This document shows, in pieces, positions 36,516 to 44,425 of a stretch of DNA of 64,000 nucleotides (position 1 is the first letter of the stretch; every line of letters starts with the position of its first letter). The stretch lies in assembly GCF_032714475.1 (NCBI RefSeq), contig NZ_JAWDKD010000011.1, forward strand, positions 1-64,000. Direction: 5' to 3'. The DNA is from Methanolapillus africanus (lineage in GTDB: Archaea; Halobacteriota; Methanosarcinia; Methanosarcinales; Methanosarcinaceae). The position numbers were made by a program, and so were the translations under genes. A model generated the notes under the pieces. It ran no database searches. It saw nothing but the letters and a program-made list of their open reading frames with translations, and was not told the DNA's origin.

Positions 36516-37997
36516 ATGAGTTTCAGGAGTGTTTTGGAGCCTTTTTTTAGCAGGTTACCTTCTGTCGCCAGACCTGAAAAACAAGTTCTGTTTAAAAACA
36601 AAGTGATGTGGACGCTTGCGATTCTTGCGCTTTACTTTGTTCTTTCAAACGTTCCTCTGTTTGGTATGTCGGCCGAATCGATCGATTTATTTGCGAGTTA
36701 TCGTGCCTTCTTCGCGGGCGCTACCGGTTCTTTAATCGTTCTCGGTATCGGTCCGATCGTCACGGCGTCGATTATTTTGCAGTTGCTGGTCGGCGGTGAC
36801 ATTATCCACCTGGACCTTTCAGACCCCAAAGATCAAGCTTATTTCCAAGGCGCTCAGAAGTTCCTTGTCTTTGTGATGATCGTTTTAGAAACGCTCCCGC
36901 AGCTTTTCGGTTATATCAAACCGGACCCGGCGCTTGCAGCCGGTCTTGGCGTTGACCTCTGGGTCGTCACATTATTCCTGTTCATCCAAATCTGTATCGG
37001 CGGCGTCCTCATTATGTTCATGGACGAAGTCGTTTCCAAATGGGGTATCGGCTCCGGTATCAGTTTATTCATCGTTGCGGGTGTTTCCCAGCAGATCATC
37101 ACCGGTTTAATCAACTGGATTCCGGGTTCAGATGGTCTTGCCATCGGTATTATCCCGAAATGGTTCCAATTAATTACAAGCGGCGAACTCGGAACGCTCT
37201 TTTCCAGTTCTTCCGGAATCATGTATCTTCTCATCAATGCCGGTATTCTGGCGCTTATTTCCACGATCGTGATTTTCCTCGTCGTCGTTTATGTGGAAAG
37301 CGTCCGGATTGAAATTCCGCTCGCCCACACATCCGTTCGCGGCGCCCGCGGTAAATTCCCGGTCAAATTGATCTACGCTTCCGTTCTGCCGATGATCTTG
37401 GTCCGCGCTCTGCAGGCCAACATTCAGTTGGTCGGCGTTCTCTTAGCCGGCCGCGGCATCACCATTCTCGGTGAGTATTCCGGCGCGACGCCGGTGAACG
37501 GCATCATGTATTACTTATCGGCCATCAACAGCCCGTCCGACTGGATTCCGACCTATGTGGCGCAAAACTTCGCCTCCATGGGATTTGCGGCCCCGGCGAC
37601 CTGGCAAATCGGTCTTCACGTCTTTGTTGACGCTTTCTTGTTGGTTGCAGGCGGTATCGTCTTCGCTCTGTTCTGGATTGAAACCACCGGAATGGGCGCC
37701 AAACAAACGGCCAAGAAGATTTACAATTCCGGCATGCAAGTTCCGGGATTCAGAAACAACATTGCGTCCATTGAAAAATACATGCAGCGTTACATCCCGA
37801 AAGTGACCGTTATCGGCGGCGCTTTCATCGGTCTGTTGACGTTGTTTGCCAGTTTGCTCGGTACGGTCGGCGGCGCCGGCGGTACAGGTCTTTTGCTGAC
37901 GGTCAGTATCGTCTACCGTTTGTATGAGGACTTGGCGTCCGAACAAATGATGGAAATGCACCCGATGCTTCGTTCTTTCCTCGGAAAAGACGATTAA
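36516..37997 (+). CDS. secY: Preprotein translocase subunit SecY
   Basis: 493 residues with ten predicted membrane helices. It is the channel-forming subunit of the Sec translocon (Sec61 alpha homologue). Landmarks are the plug-region start (SNVPLFGM), SGATG-like TGSLIVLGIGPIVTASIILQL in helix 2, and the cytoplasmic loops with RIEIPLAHTSVRGARGKFPVK. It exports the many signal-peptide proteins encoded around it. Separate promoter and terminator suggest it is transcribed on its own here. Confidence 0.96.
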   Translation: MSFRSVLEPFFSRLPSVARPEKQVLFKNKVMWTLAILALYFVLSNVPLFGMSAESIDLFASYRAFFAGATGSLIVLGIGPIVTASIILQLLVGGDIIHLDLSDPKDQAYFQGAQKFLVFVMIVLETLPQLFGYIKPDPALAAGLGVDLWVVTLFLFIQICIGGVLIMFMDEVVSKWGIGSGISLFIVAGVSQQIITGLINWIPGSDGLAIGIIPKWFQLITSGELGTLFSSSSGIMYLLINAGILALISTIVIFLVVVYVESVRIEIPLAHTSVRGARGKFPVKLIYASVLPMILVRALQANIQLVGVLLAGRGITILGEYSGATPVNGIMYYLSAINSPSDWIPTYVAQNFASMGFAAPATWQIGLHVFVDAFLLVAGGIVFALFWIETTGMGAKQTAKKIYNSGMQVPGFRNNIASIEKYMQRYIPKVTVIGGAFIGLLTLFASLLGTVGGAGGTGLLLTVSIVYRLYEDLASEQMMEMHPMLRSFLGKDD

Positions 37998-38021
37998 TCC
38001 AAATCAACTTTAAAAAAAGCA

Positions 38022-38052
38022 GGCGTTTGAAGAAATTCAAACGCCTTTTTTT
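38022..38052 (+). terminator. Terminator after secY
   Basis: Perfect arms GGCGTTTGAA and TTCAAACGCC around a GAAA tetraloop, then TTTTTTT. Confidence 0.9.
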
Positions 38053-38086
38053 ATTTCATTTTCTGTTCTATTTTTGTTTTTTTTTC

Positions 38087-38155
38087 AGCGGCGGCATGCG
38101 CGCGCGTTACGGCGGCACATTTATTTGGGTTTGAAAAAACCGCGGTCGTTTTCAT
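38087..38155 (+). repeat. Dispersed 3'-flanking GC element, copy 4
   Basis: T-rich lead, then GCGGCATGCGCGCGCGTTAC, GGCGGCACATTTATT, a TTGAAAAAACC block and GGTCGTTTTC. It follows the secY terminator in the same orientation. Confidence 0.8.
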
Positions 38156-38274
38156 TTTCATCTTTTCAAATCCGATTGACTTTGTTTTTTAAACTCAAAC
38201 ATTTTCAATACAAACAATTATAAAACGAATATTATATATATTATTAGTTATATTTATTGAATTATATAATAAAC

Positions 38275-38475
38275 GGAGGTGGAATGAAATAGCGTCTGAC
38301 ATAATTTATACACTCCAGTCAATGATTAGCCTATGCTTAAACCTGAAAAACGATATCACCAAGATAGATTTAAGATTCCGCCGAAAGGTTGAATCAAATG
38401 TGTCCAAAACTCCTTAAATATTCGAAAATCGACCCCCCGAGGGACCATTTATCCTCATGGTCCCTCGTCCTCTCT
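38275..38475 (+). ncRNA. Candidate small RNA with terminator, upstream of adk
   Basis: TATA-like tracts at 38232-38270 precede about 200 bases that carry no long open frame and end in a strong hairpin (38438-38467, 11-bp arms CGAGGGACCAT and ATGGTCCCTCG) followed by pyrimidine-rich sequence. Near the 5' end GGAGGTGG stands just before a mini-frame ATG AAA TAG CGT CTG ACA TAA. Either a small RNA or an attenuated leader for adk (ATG at 38747); no family was recognised. Confidence 0.45.
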
Positions 38476-38746
38476 TTTCTTTAAATTTCATTTTTTCCAT
38501 TTCCGCTTTTTCACATTTTCTCTATATTTTTCCATTTTTTCACAGTTTTTCATATTTTTCTCTATTTTTCCCATATTGTTTTCATTTTGTCTGTTTTTTT
38601 CCGGATTTTTCTGTTCTCCCATTTTATAATTTGATGGTTTTTTGTTTTTCGCACATTTCCATGCAATTCTTTTTATAAGAAAATGTTAATTTGTATTTAC
38701 TTTCCTTCTTGTTTTATCCAATCATTCTTATTTTCAGGTGGTATTG

Positions 38747-39394
38747 ATGAACATTATATTATTTGGTCCGCCCGGTGCCGGAAAAGGTACGCAGGCGCAG
38801 AAATTGTCGAAAGAATACAACATCCCACAAATTTCAACCGGCGATATCCTTCGCGCCAACGTGAAAGAAGGAACGCCGCTCGGTCTCGCCGCCAAAAGCT
38901 ATATGGACAAAGGCGCGCTCGTTCCGGATGACGTTTTAATCGGCATCATCAAGAACCGTTTGGTTCAGGACGACTGCAAAGGCGGTTTTTTATTGGACGG
39001 CTACCCGCGCACCATTCCGCAGGCGGAAGCGCTCGGCAAAATTTTGGTTGAAATCAACAAGCCGATTGAGTGCGTGATCAATATTATCGTTCCGGAAAAA
39101 GACTTGGTCGAACGTATTTCCGGACGCTGGATGTCCGCGTGCGGCGCCAGCTATCATATTCAATTCAACCCGCCGAAAGCGGCCGGCGTCTGCGATGTTT
39201 GCGGCGACAAGCTCTTCCAGCGGACGGACGACACGGCTGACGCGGTGACGCAGCGGCTGAAAGCTTACCAATCCCAAACGGCGCCCTTGGTGGATTACTA
39301 CAAAAAAGAAGGCGTTTTGAAAGACATCGACGGCACGAAAGACATCGATGTTGTGTTTGAAGAAATCAAAGCCTTGGTGAAACAATTCAAGTAA
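38747..39394 (+). CDS. adk: Adenylate kinase, long bacterial-type with zinc LID
   Basis: 215 residues from MNIILFGPPGAGKGT. The ATG at 38747 is preferred over upstream GTG/TTG codons because AGGTGG lies just before it. The P-loop is at 7-15, the AMP-binding DGYPRT at 84-89, and the LID domain is full length (about 126-163). Three LID cysteines are seen (C132, C149, C152); the position of the usual first zinc ligand is Met129, so metal binding may be altered. Converts AMP + ATP to 2 ADP. It sits in its usual place after secY. Confidence 0.95.
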   Translation: MNIILFGPPGAGKGTQAQKLSKEYNIPQISTGDILRANVKEGTPLGLAAKSYMDKGALVPDDVLIGIIKNRLVQDDCKGGFLLDGYPRTIPQAEALGKILVEINKPIECVINIIVPEKDLVERISGRWMSACGASYHIQFNPPKAAGVCDVCGDKLFQRTDDTADAVTQRLKAYQSQTAPLVDYYKKEGVLKDIDGTKDIDVVFEEIKALVKQFK

Positions 39395-39482
39395 AAAACT
39401 TGTTTCAATCTTGAATTTATTTCATTTTTCAATTTATTTTTTATTTTATTATTTATCAAAAATCAATTCAAAAGGGATCGTT

Positions 39483-40103
39483 TTGGCACAAACACAAAGT
39501 ATCAAAGATCTTGTCAGCAAAGCTCTGCTGGGGATTGGCGTCGTTTTATTTGTCGGCGTTATGTTCCCGAGTTTCAGGGTCTTTCTCGGTCAATTCATGG
39601 ACATTGTCATGTCTCCCGTCTTGCTTTTAGTCGGCGAATCGAACTTCTTCCTGCTTTTATCGGCGATGGCCATCCTTACCGCCATTTATTCCTCTCTGAT
39701 TCAGAAGTATCTGGTGGATCAAAACAAGATGCGGGATTTCCAGGAAAAGATGAAAGTCTATCAAAAGGAAATGAAAGAGGCGCAGCAAACTCAAAATACC
39801 TACATGCTCAAAAAGCTTGAAGAACAGCAAGCTGAGATGATGGAAGAGCAAATGACCATGATGAAACAGCAGTTTAAGCCGATGTTTTACATTGTGATCA
39901 TTTCCCTGCCGCTGTTGATGTGGGCGTATTACTACATCGGCGGACACCCCGAAGCAGCGCTCGTTTTCCCGTTCTGGGGGACCAAACTCTTGAGCGACAA
40001 ACTCTTCATCTTCACCTACTGGCTCTACTGGTACTTTATTTCCTCGTTGGCCTTCAGCCAGGTGCTCAGAAAGTTTATGAACATTACAACCGCCGGCGCT
40101 TAA
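39483..40103 (+). CDS. DUF106/EMC3-type membrane insertase (Oxa1 superfamily)
   Basis: 206 residues, starting at TTG 39483 with AAAGGG 7 bases upstream; this removes an odd hydrophobic leader of the longer frame. Three or four membrane helices flank a long charged coiled-coil (residues ~70-125: QKYLVDQNKMRDFQEKMKVYQKEM...MEEQMTMMKQQFKPM), the hallmark of archaeal DUF106 proteins, relatives of YidC/Oxa1/EMC3. Such proteins assist membrane-protein insertion. Location between adk and cmk, near secY, is conserved in methanogens. Confidence 0.88.
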   Translation: MAQTQSIKDLVSKALLGIGVVLFVGVMFPSFRVFLGQFMDIVMSPVLLLVGESNFFLLLSAMAILTAIYSSLIQKYLVDQNKMRDFQEKMKVYQKEMKEAQQTQNTYMLKKLEEQQAEMMEEQMTMMKQQFKPMFYIVIISLPLLMWAYYYIGGHPEAALVFPFWGTKLLSDKLFIFTYWLYWYFISSLAFSQVLRKFMNITTAGA

Positions 40104-40135
40104 TTGAGCCGGCCCAAAAATTCAATAGGGTCTTT

Positions 40136-40678
40136 ATGATTATCACACTCAGCGGTCTTCCCGGCACCGGAACATCAACGGTAGCCACGATTATTAAAGA
40201 GCGTTCCGGCATGGATTTTATTTCCTCGGGTGAAATTTTCCGCGGCCTTGCCAAAGAAATGAACCTCTCGCTGGCCGAATTCGGCGTTTTGGCCGAAACC
40301 GATCCGTCCGTCGATTTGAAAATAGACGTGCGCCAGCAGGAACTGTCAAAAACGCGGGACAATTTGATCTTGGAAGGACGCTTGGCCGGACACATGTCTG
40401 CAGCCGCGCCGCCCGGAAAAACCGTTTTGCGCGTTTGTTTGAAAGCGCCGATTGAAACCCGTGTCCGCCGGATTATGACGCGTGAAGGCACGTCGTCCTT
40501 CAAATTTGAAATGGACAAGACGATTGAGCGCGAAAATTCCGAAAACACACGCTATCAAAAGTATTACAAAATCAATATCAACGACTTGTCTGTTTACGAT
40601 TTGGTGATTGACACCGACCGTCTGCTCCCGGAAACCATTGCTGACATCATTATGACGGCGGCAAATGCGATGAAATAA
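40136..40678 (+). CDS. cmk: Cytidylate kinase, archaeal type
   Basis: 180 residues from MIITLSGLPGTGTSTVA with P-loop GLPGTGTST (7-15) and ISSGEIFRGLAKE. Phosphorylates CMP/dCMP with ATP. The ATG at 40136 is preceded by AGGG; the longer frame upstream overlaps the insertase gene. In related methanogens a tRNA pseudouridine synthase gene usually follows; here a HEPN module follows instead. Confidence 0.93.
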   Translation: MIITLSGLPGTGTSTVATIIKERSGMDFISSGEIFRGLAKEMNLSLAEFGVLAETDPSVDLKIDVRQQELSKTRDNLILEGRLAGHMSAAAPPGKTVLRVCLKAPIETRVRRIMTREGTSSFKFEMDKTIERENSENTRYQKYYKININDLSVYDLVIDTDRLLPETIADIIMTAANAMK

Positions 40679-40713
40679 GTCTTTCGATTATCTTTTTTTC
40701 TTTTTTTTTATTT

Positions 40714-40780
40714 GACGAGCGAACGCCGCGCGCGTTACGGCAATCATTTTTCATGACGCGTCAAAAACGATGGATTCTTT
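40714..40780 (+). repeat. Dispersed 3'-flanking GC element, copy 5
   Basis: T-rich tract, then core GCCGCGCGCGTTACGGCAATC, ATTTTTC, GCGTCAAAAA and GGATTC. It lies downstream of cmk in the same orientation and upstream of the first HEPN module. Confidence 0.85.
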
Positions 40781-40963
40781 TTTCTTTTCTCTCATCTTTA
40801 TATTTCTCATTTCTATCTATTTCTGTCATATTAATACGCAGCCGGCTTGCCCTTTTTTCTCTATTTAAATTTTCCGATTTGTTCAAAATCGAAATGCGTA
40901 TATACTGTCAACGTATTTTCTGTTTTACACATTAAATATTTAAAATGAAGGTTGCTGATCTGT

Positions 40964-41371
40964 ATGACATCTTATATTTCCAAAATTTCAAACGTTTTCG
41001 GATTTGAATCCGTTTTTCAAAAAATAAAGGTCTGGCGGACGCCAAAAATTAATTTGGTGTTGGCGGAACTTGAAAAGAACAGTTTTTATGACATTCAAGA
41101 TTCGGATGAGATTCAAGAACGATTCCGGAAAATCCCGGAGGTTTGTGGCGTGCTGCTTTACACCCTTTCTCAGCTGGAGGAAAAGTTTGGGCCGCGCTTG
41201 AAAAAAATCGAAATCACTTACAATTATGAAGATGAATGTATCGAAATCATTCCGTTTTCCAACAATTGTGAAACGTCTTTTCGATTTGAAATATATGATT
41301 TGGATCTTCAAATCTATAAGAAATTCGGCTCGGTGTCGTTTTATATTTCATTGTTGGGGATTTGCGTATGA
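40964..41371 (+). CDS. HEPN-partner protein, copy 1
   Basis: 135 residues from MTSYISKISNVFGFESVFQKI. No named family was recognised and it lacks nucleotidyltransferase (MNT) motifs. It is mixed alpha/beta with a conserved core EIQERFRKIPEVCGVLLYTL and IEITYNYEDECIEIIPF. Its stop overlaps the start of a HEPN gene (ATGA), so the two are translationally coupled, the usual layout of toxin-antitoxin pairs. Close paralogues follow at 41777 and 42265, and more distant ones at 50215 and 51030. An antitoxin or regulator of the HEPN protein is the natural guess, not shown. Confidence 0.8.
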   Translation: MTSYISKISNVFGFESVFQKIKVWRTPKINLVLAELEKNSFYDIQDSDEIQERFRKIPEVCGVLLYTLSQLEEKFGPRLKKIEITYNYEDECIEIIPFSNNCETSFRFEIYDLDLQIYKKFGSVSFYISLLGICV

Positions 41372-41763
41372 TCATTCCGGAAGAATTTTTGGAAATTTCC
41401 AAGTAGATTCGGTCAGCAGCAAACCAAAAAACAGGCGTTTCTCCGGAAACAGCCTACAGGTGTGCGATCAACAGGGCTTATTACGCTGCTTTTCTTTTTG
41501 CAAGAAAGCATGCACAAATAAAACTCGATTCGCATTTCTCCAAAAAAAGAAGTGTTCACACAGAAGTGGTTCAGCTCTATATGGAATCAAAAGACAGCGA
41601 TTACTATCAAGTCGGCTGCATTTTGTACGATCTCAAGTCTCTCAGAAACAAATGCGATTATGAAGACGTTTTGAATTTAGGTATGTCTATTTCAAAAAAG
41701 GCCGGTAAAGCAATCAAAAATGCTGAATATGTCATTCAAACATTGAATTCAAAAAATAACTGA
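41368..41763 (+). CDS. HEPN-domain protein with in-frame TAG at codon 13
   Basis: 131 codons, read as MIIPEEFLEISK-(TAG)-IRSAANQKTG... . The start overlaps the partner gene stop. The rest matches the UPF0332/COG1895 type of HEPN domain: AYRCAINRAYYAAFLFARKHA (residues ~35-55), a helix with VHTEVV, and LKSLRNKCDY (R-x-x-x-D-Y motif), ending EYVIQTLNSKNN. It aligns without a gap to the HEPN protein at 50607, where the TAG position is Tyr. TAG at 41404-41406 may be decoded (pyrrolysine) rather than ending translation; otherwise this is a pseudogene or starts further downstream. Likely toxin-like partner. Confidence 0.65.
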
Positions 41764-41776
41764 GGGGGTTTTAAAC

Positions 41777-42184
41777 ATGTTTCATATTTCTAAAATTTCA
41801 AATGTTTTCGGATTCGAATCCGTTTTTCAAAAAATACGGGTTTGGCGAACGCCACGAATTAATTTGGTGTTGGCAGAACTTGAACAGAACAGCTTTTATG
41901 AAATTCAAGAAGCCGACGAGATTCAAGAACGATTCCGAAAAATTCCGGAGGTTTGCGATGTGCTGCTTTACACTCTCTCTCAGCTGGAGGAAAAGTTTGG
42001 ACCGCGTTTGAAAAAAATTGAAATCACTTACAATTATGAAGACGAATGTATCGAAATCATTCCGTTTTCTAACAACTGTGAAACGTCTTTTCAATTTGAA
42101 CTCTATGATTTGGATTTTCAAATCCGTCAAAAATTCGGTTCGTTGTATCTTTATATCTCACTGTTGGGGATTTACGTATGGTGA
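41777..42184 (+). CDS. HEPN-partner protein, copy 2
   Basis: 135 residues, about 85-90% identical to the copy at 40964 (MFHISKISNVFGFESVFQKIRVWRTPRINLVLAELE). GAGGGGG precedes the ATG. Nucleotide identity also extends into the flanks, so this is a recent tandem duplication. The stop is followed by only the two ends of a HEPN gene (see 42178). Confidence 0.8.
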   Translation: MFHISKISNVFGFESVFQKIRVWRTPRINLVLAELEQNSFYEIQEADEIQERFRKIPEVCDVLLYTLSQLEEKFGPRLKKIEITYNYEDECIEIIPFSNNCETSFQFELYDLDFQIRQKFGSLYLYISLLGIYVW

Positions 42185-42250
42185 TTCCGGAAGGAGTTGA
42201 TTGGAGACGCCGAATATGTCATTCAAACATTGAATTCAAAAAATAACTGA
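42178..42250 (+). pseudogene. Collapsed HEPN gene, copy 2
   Basis: It starts ATGGTGATTCCGGAAG like the HEPN gene at 41368, then jumps straight to the last ~14 codons (GAATATGTCATTCAAACATT... to TGA) in a shifted frame. More than 300 bp of HEPN coding sequence is missing between the two ends, so no functional HEPN protein is made. Confidence 0.75.
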
Positions 42251-42264
42251 AAGGGGTTTTAAAA

Positions 42265-42672
42265 ATGGTTCATATTTCCAAAACTAAAGCGACTGATGTG
42301 TTTAAACCAACTCGTCTCTTTCAAAAAGTTCAAAAAGCCTCTAAAAATCATTCCGTTTTGAGCCGGCTTCAGAAAACAGGTCTTTATAGGATTGAAAATA
42401 TCGAGGAAATGAAAGACCGATTTAGAAAGGAGTCAACGGTCTGGGATATGCTTCTTTATGCGACGTCCGATTTAGAAAAAATGTACGGTTCGGATTTGAA
42501 CGGAAAAGTTTGGATCTTTTATGACCGGGAGTTTGACTGTATTGAACTTTTGGTTCCGATTAAAGATTATTCACAATCTGTGGACAGAATTGATAATGAA
42601 ATATTTGAGCTGAACAACCGCATTCGAAAAAAATATGGTGGTTTTTCAAAACACATATTTGTTGCTGTGTAA
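42265..42672 (+). CDS. HEPN-partner protein, copy 3
   Basis: 135 residues from MVHISKTKATDVFKPTRLFQ, more diverged but sharing DRFRKESTVWDMLLYATSDLE with RFRKIPEVCGVLLYTLSQLE of the other copies, and the same length. AAAGGGG precedes the ATG. Its downstream HEPN gene is also reduced to a remnant. Confidence 0.78.
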   Translation: MVHISKTKATDVFKPTRLFQKVQKASKNHSVLSRLQKTGLYRIENIEEMKDRFRKESTVWDMLLYATSDLEKMYGSDLNGKVWIFYDREFDCIELLVPIKDYSQSVDRIDNEIFELNNRIRKKYGGFSKHIFVAV

Positions 42673-42683
42673 GGAGTTGAACA

Positions 42684-42754
42684 ATGATTTTTCCGGAAAA
42701 GCCATTGAATATGCGGAATTTATTTTCGAAAAGTTGAATTCAAAAAGTAATTAA
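42684..42754 (+). pseudogene. Collapsed HEPN gene, copy 3
   Basis: It begins ATGATTTTTCCGGAA (compare MIIPE) and then contains the tail AIEYAEFIFEKLNSKSN, matching AIKNAEYVIQTLNSKNN at the end of the intact HEPN gene. The HEPN core is missing. This is a second, independent-looking internal loss. Confidence 0.7.
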
Positions 42755-42888
42755 AATAATAATTATTATCCTAAATAAAAAATGTTAATTTCAAAATTTT
42801 TATATAATATTTCTTTCAATTTATCATCAACGGCTTTTCAAAACGCCGATTTTCATAAAAACTATGTGGAGGAGATATTATCAGAAAA

Positions 42889-43200
42889 ATGTTATCTATT
42901 TCAGCTTTGCTTCTTGTTCTTTTGGCTTGCGTGGCCGCCGGATGTATGGGCGATAAGATCGTCGGTACCTGGGACGGCGAAAAAACAGGTGCTGCGGCGA
43001 CATTCGCAGACGACAAAACGTTCACCATTTCCGCACCGTTGGTCAGCCTCTCCGGAACCTGGGCGAAAGAAGGCGGCGAATACATCCTTTACGGCAGCAA
43101 CAACACTAAAATCGGATCCGCTGTTTTTGTCGGCGACACGCTCAGAATTACGATCGGCGGCACAATCTCAGTCACCGACGACTTTGTCAAGAGAAAGTAA
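42889..43200 (+). CDS. Small lipoprotein-like secreted protein, 103 aa
   Basis: MLSISALLLVLLACVAAGCMGDKIVGTWDGEKTG. The lipobox VAAGC (C19) predicts a lipid-modified N-terminus. The remainder is a small beta-rich domain with WDGEKTGAAATFADDKTFTI resembling the lipocalin-like 'W...F..DGTF' pattern of small secreted proteins. GGAGG lies 16 bases before this ATG. An ATT four codons upstream would give MIRK with a better basic n-region, so the start is uncertain. Function unknown. Confidence 0.75.
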   Translation: MLSISALLLVLLACVAAGCMGDKIVGTWDGEKTGAAATFADDKTFTISAPLVSLSGTWAKEGGEYILYGSNNTKIGSAVFVGDTLRITIGGTISVTDDFVKRK

Positions 43201-43214
43201 TTTCCGAAAAATAA

Positions 43215-43245
43215 GAAATGAATTCCAAAAAACGGAATTCATTTC
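43215..43245. terminator. Bidirectional terminator between convergent genes
   Basis: Perfect 12-bp arms GAAATGAATTCC and GGAATTCATTTC with an A-rich loop, between the lipoprotein gene (plus) and the methyltransferase gene (minus). Confidence 0.7.
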
Positions 43246-43286
43246 CGTTTTCCAATTCATTTTGCCTTTCTTTTTTATTCTTTATC

Positions 43287-44027
43287 TTATTCTTTAACGG
43301 CATAAAATCCGGCGTCCAAATACGAATACCAAAACAGTTCCACGGTTTTAAATCCGGCTTTTTTCAATAGATCAATGTGTTGCGCCGCCGTAATCGGAAA
43401 GTATTCCGTTCCGTAACGCTGCCGGTAATTTTCGGCGTCAGTTTCGCTTTTTCCGTGTTCCGTTTGAAAATCTGCCACCATTTGCTGCGCCAGCATTTTT
43501 CCAGTTTCCGTCACCGGCGCCGTGTGTTCAAAGGTGATGTAAATTCCGTCCGGCTTCAGCATTCGGAAACAGTTTTCCGTTGCCGTCTTTCTGTCTTTTT
43601 CGGACAAATAATGATGGGACAAAACGGCGGTGACGACATCAAACGCGTTGTCCGGGAAATCCAATTCTTGAGTGCTTTTTGTTTTCAAATATTGGATTTG
43701 TGTTTTCCCGATTTCATTGAGTTTTTGCTGCGCCATTTTGATCATTTCCGGCGACGGATCCGCCAAAAAAATTTCCGTTTCCGGATATTTCTCAACAATT
43801 TTTTGAGCCAGCGTGCCGGTTCCGCAGCCGGCGTCTAACCAACGAACCGGTTCTTTCTTTTGGTTTTTTGTTTCCGGACTGTTTTCAAAATAAGCTTTCA
43901 CAAGACGGAGTGTTTGCGCATGGAATAAATCATAATTCGGAACGGTGAACCGCACATTATTGTCGTAGCCGCCGGCCGGCGGAAACTTAGGGCTTGAGTT
44001 TGATTTGCCATTGTCCAATTCAGTCAT
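43287..44027 (-). CDS. Class I SAM-dependent methyltransferase
   Basis: 246 residues. The SAM-binding motif I WLDAGCGTGTLA is at residues 63-74, with an acidic end of strand 2 (FLADPSPEMI, about 92-101) and motif IV-like FDVVTAVLSHHYL. Overall it resembles UbiE/Methyltransf_25-type small-molecule methyltransferases; the substrate cannot be told. Its ATG overlaps the stop of the upstream 100-residue gene (ATGA), so the two are one operon. Confidence 0.85.
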   Translation of the reverse strand: MTELDNGKSNSSPKFPPAGGYDNNVRFTVPNYDLFHAQTLRLVKAYFENSPETKNQKKEPVRWLDAGCGTGTLAQKIVEKYPETEIFLADPSPEMIKMAQQKLNEIGKTQIQYLKTKSTQELDFPDNAFDVVTAVLSHHYLSEKDRKTATENCFRMLKPDGIYITFEHTAPVTETGKMLAQQMVADFQTEHGKSETDAENYRQRYGTEYFPITAAQHIDLLKKAGFKTVELFWYSYLDAGFYAVKE

Positions 44028-44326
44028 TGAACCATCTCATATTTGTTTTTAAGAAAATCGTCTTTGAGCCGGGCCACTTCATCCGGACAATTTTCAATTT
44101 CGAGGACGAAAAGACCAAAGCACGGCTTTACATACTGAAAATAAACGTTGTCGCCGGAAATGCCGACCGGGAACGGACGTGATCCTTTGAGCGTGATGCC
44201 TTTGATTTGAGAACCGGCTGGAACGTAAAAAGCAATCTCGCACGATTCCTTGATGATGGTTTCGGATTCCAAAAGCGTCAGCTCGCTGCCGACAATAATA
44301 CAATTCACATCTCTGAGACACACCAT
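44024..44326 (-). CDS. Small conserved methanogen protein (possibly DUF1894)
   Basis: 100 residues: MVCLRDVNCIIVGSELTLLE...SQIKGITLKGSRPFPVGI...YVKPCFGLFVLEI. The layout recalls the small DUF1894 family of methanogens, but I hold this only loosely. GGAGGCGG precedes the ATG. It is translationally coupled to the methyltransferase gene. No signal peptide or membrane segment. Function unknown. Confidence 0.65.
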   Translation of the reverse strand: MVCLRDVNCIIVGSELTLLESETIIKESCEIAFYVPAGSQIKGITLKGSRPFPVGISGDNVYFQYVKPCFGLFVLEIENCPDEVARLKDDFLKNKYEMVQ

Positions 44327-44369
44327 AAAATCCGCCTCCGCTTTTTTTCAATTTTTCAAAAAAGATGGA

Positions 44370-44403
44370 TTGTTGACGCATGCGGCGGCGCCGGCGTCAA
44401 CAA
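44370..44403 (-). terminator. Hairpin after purM
   Basis: Perfect 10-bp arms TTGTTGACGC and GCGTCAACAA with a GC-rich loop, 23 bases after the purM stop. In the minus direction a T run (CTTTTTT) follows about 10 bases later. Confidence 0.6.
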
Positions 44404-44425
44404 AAATTAAATCGGCTGCAATTAT

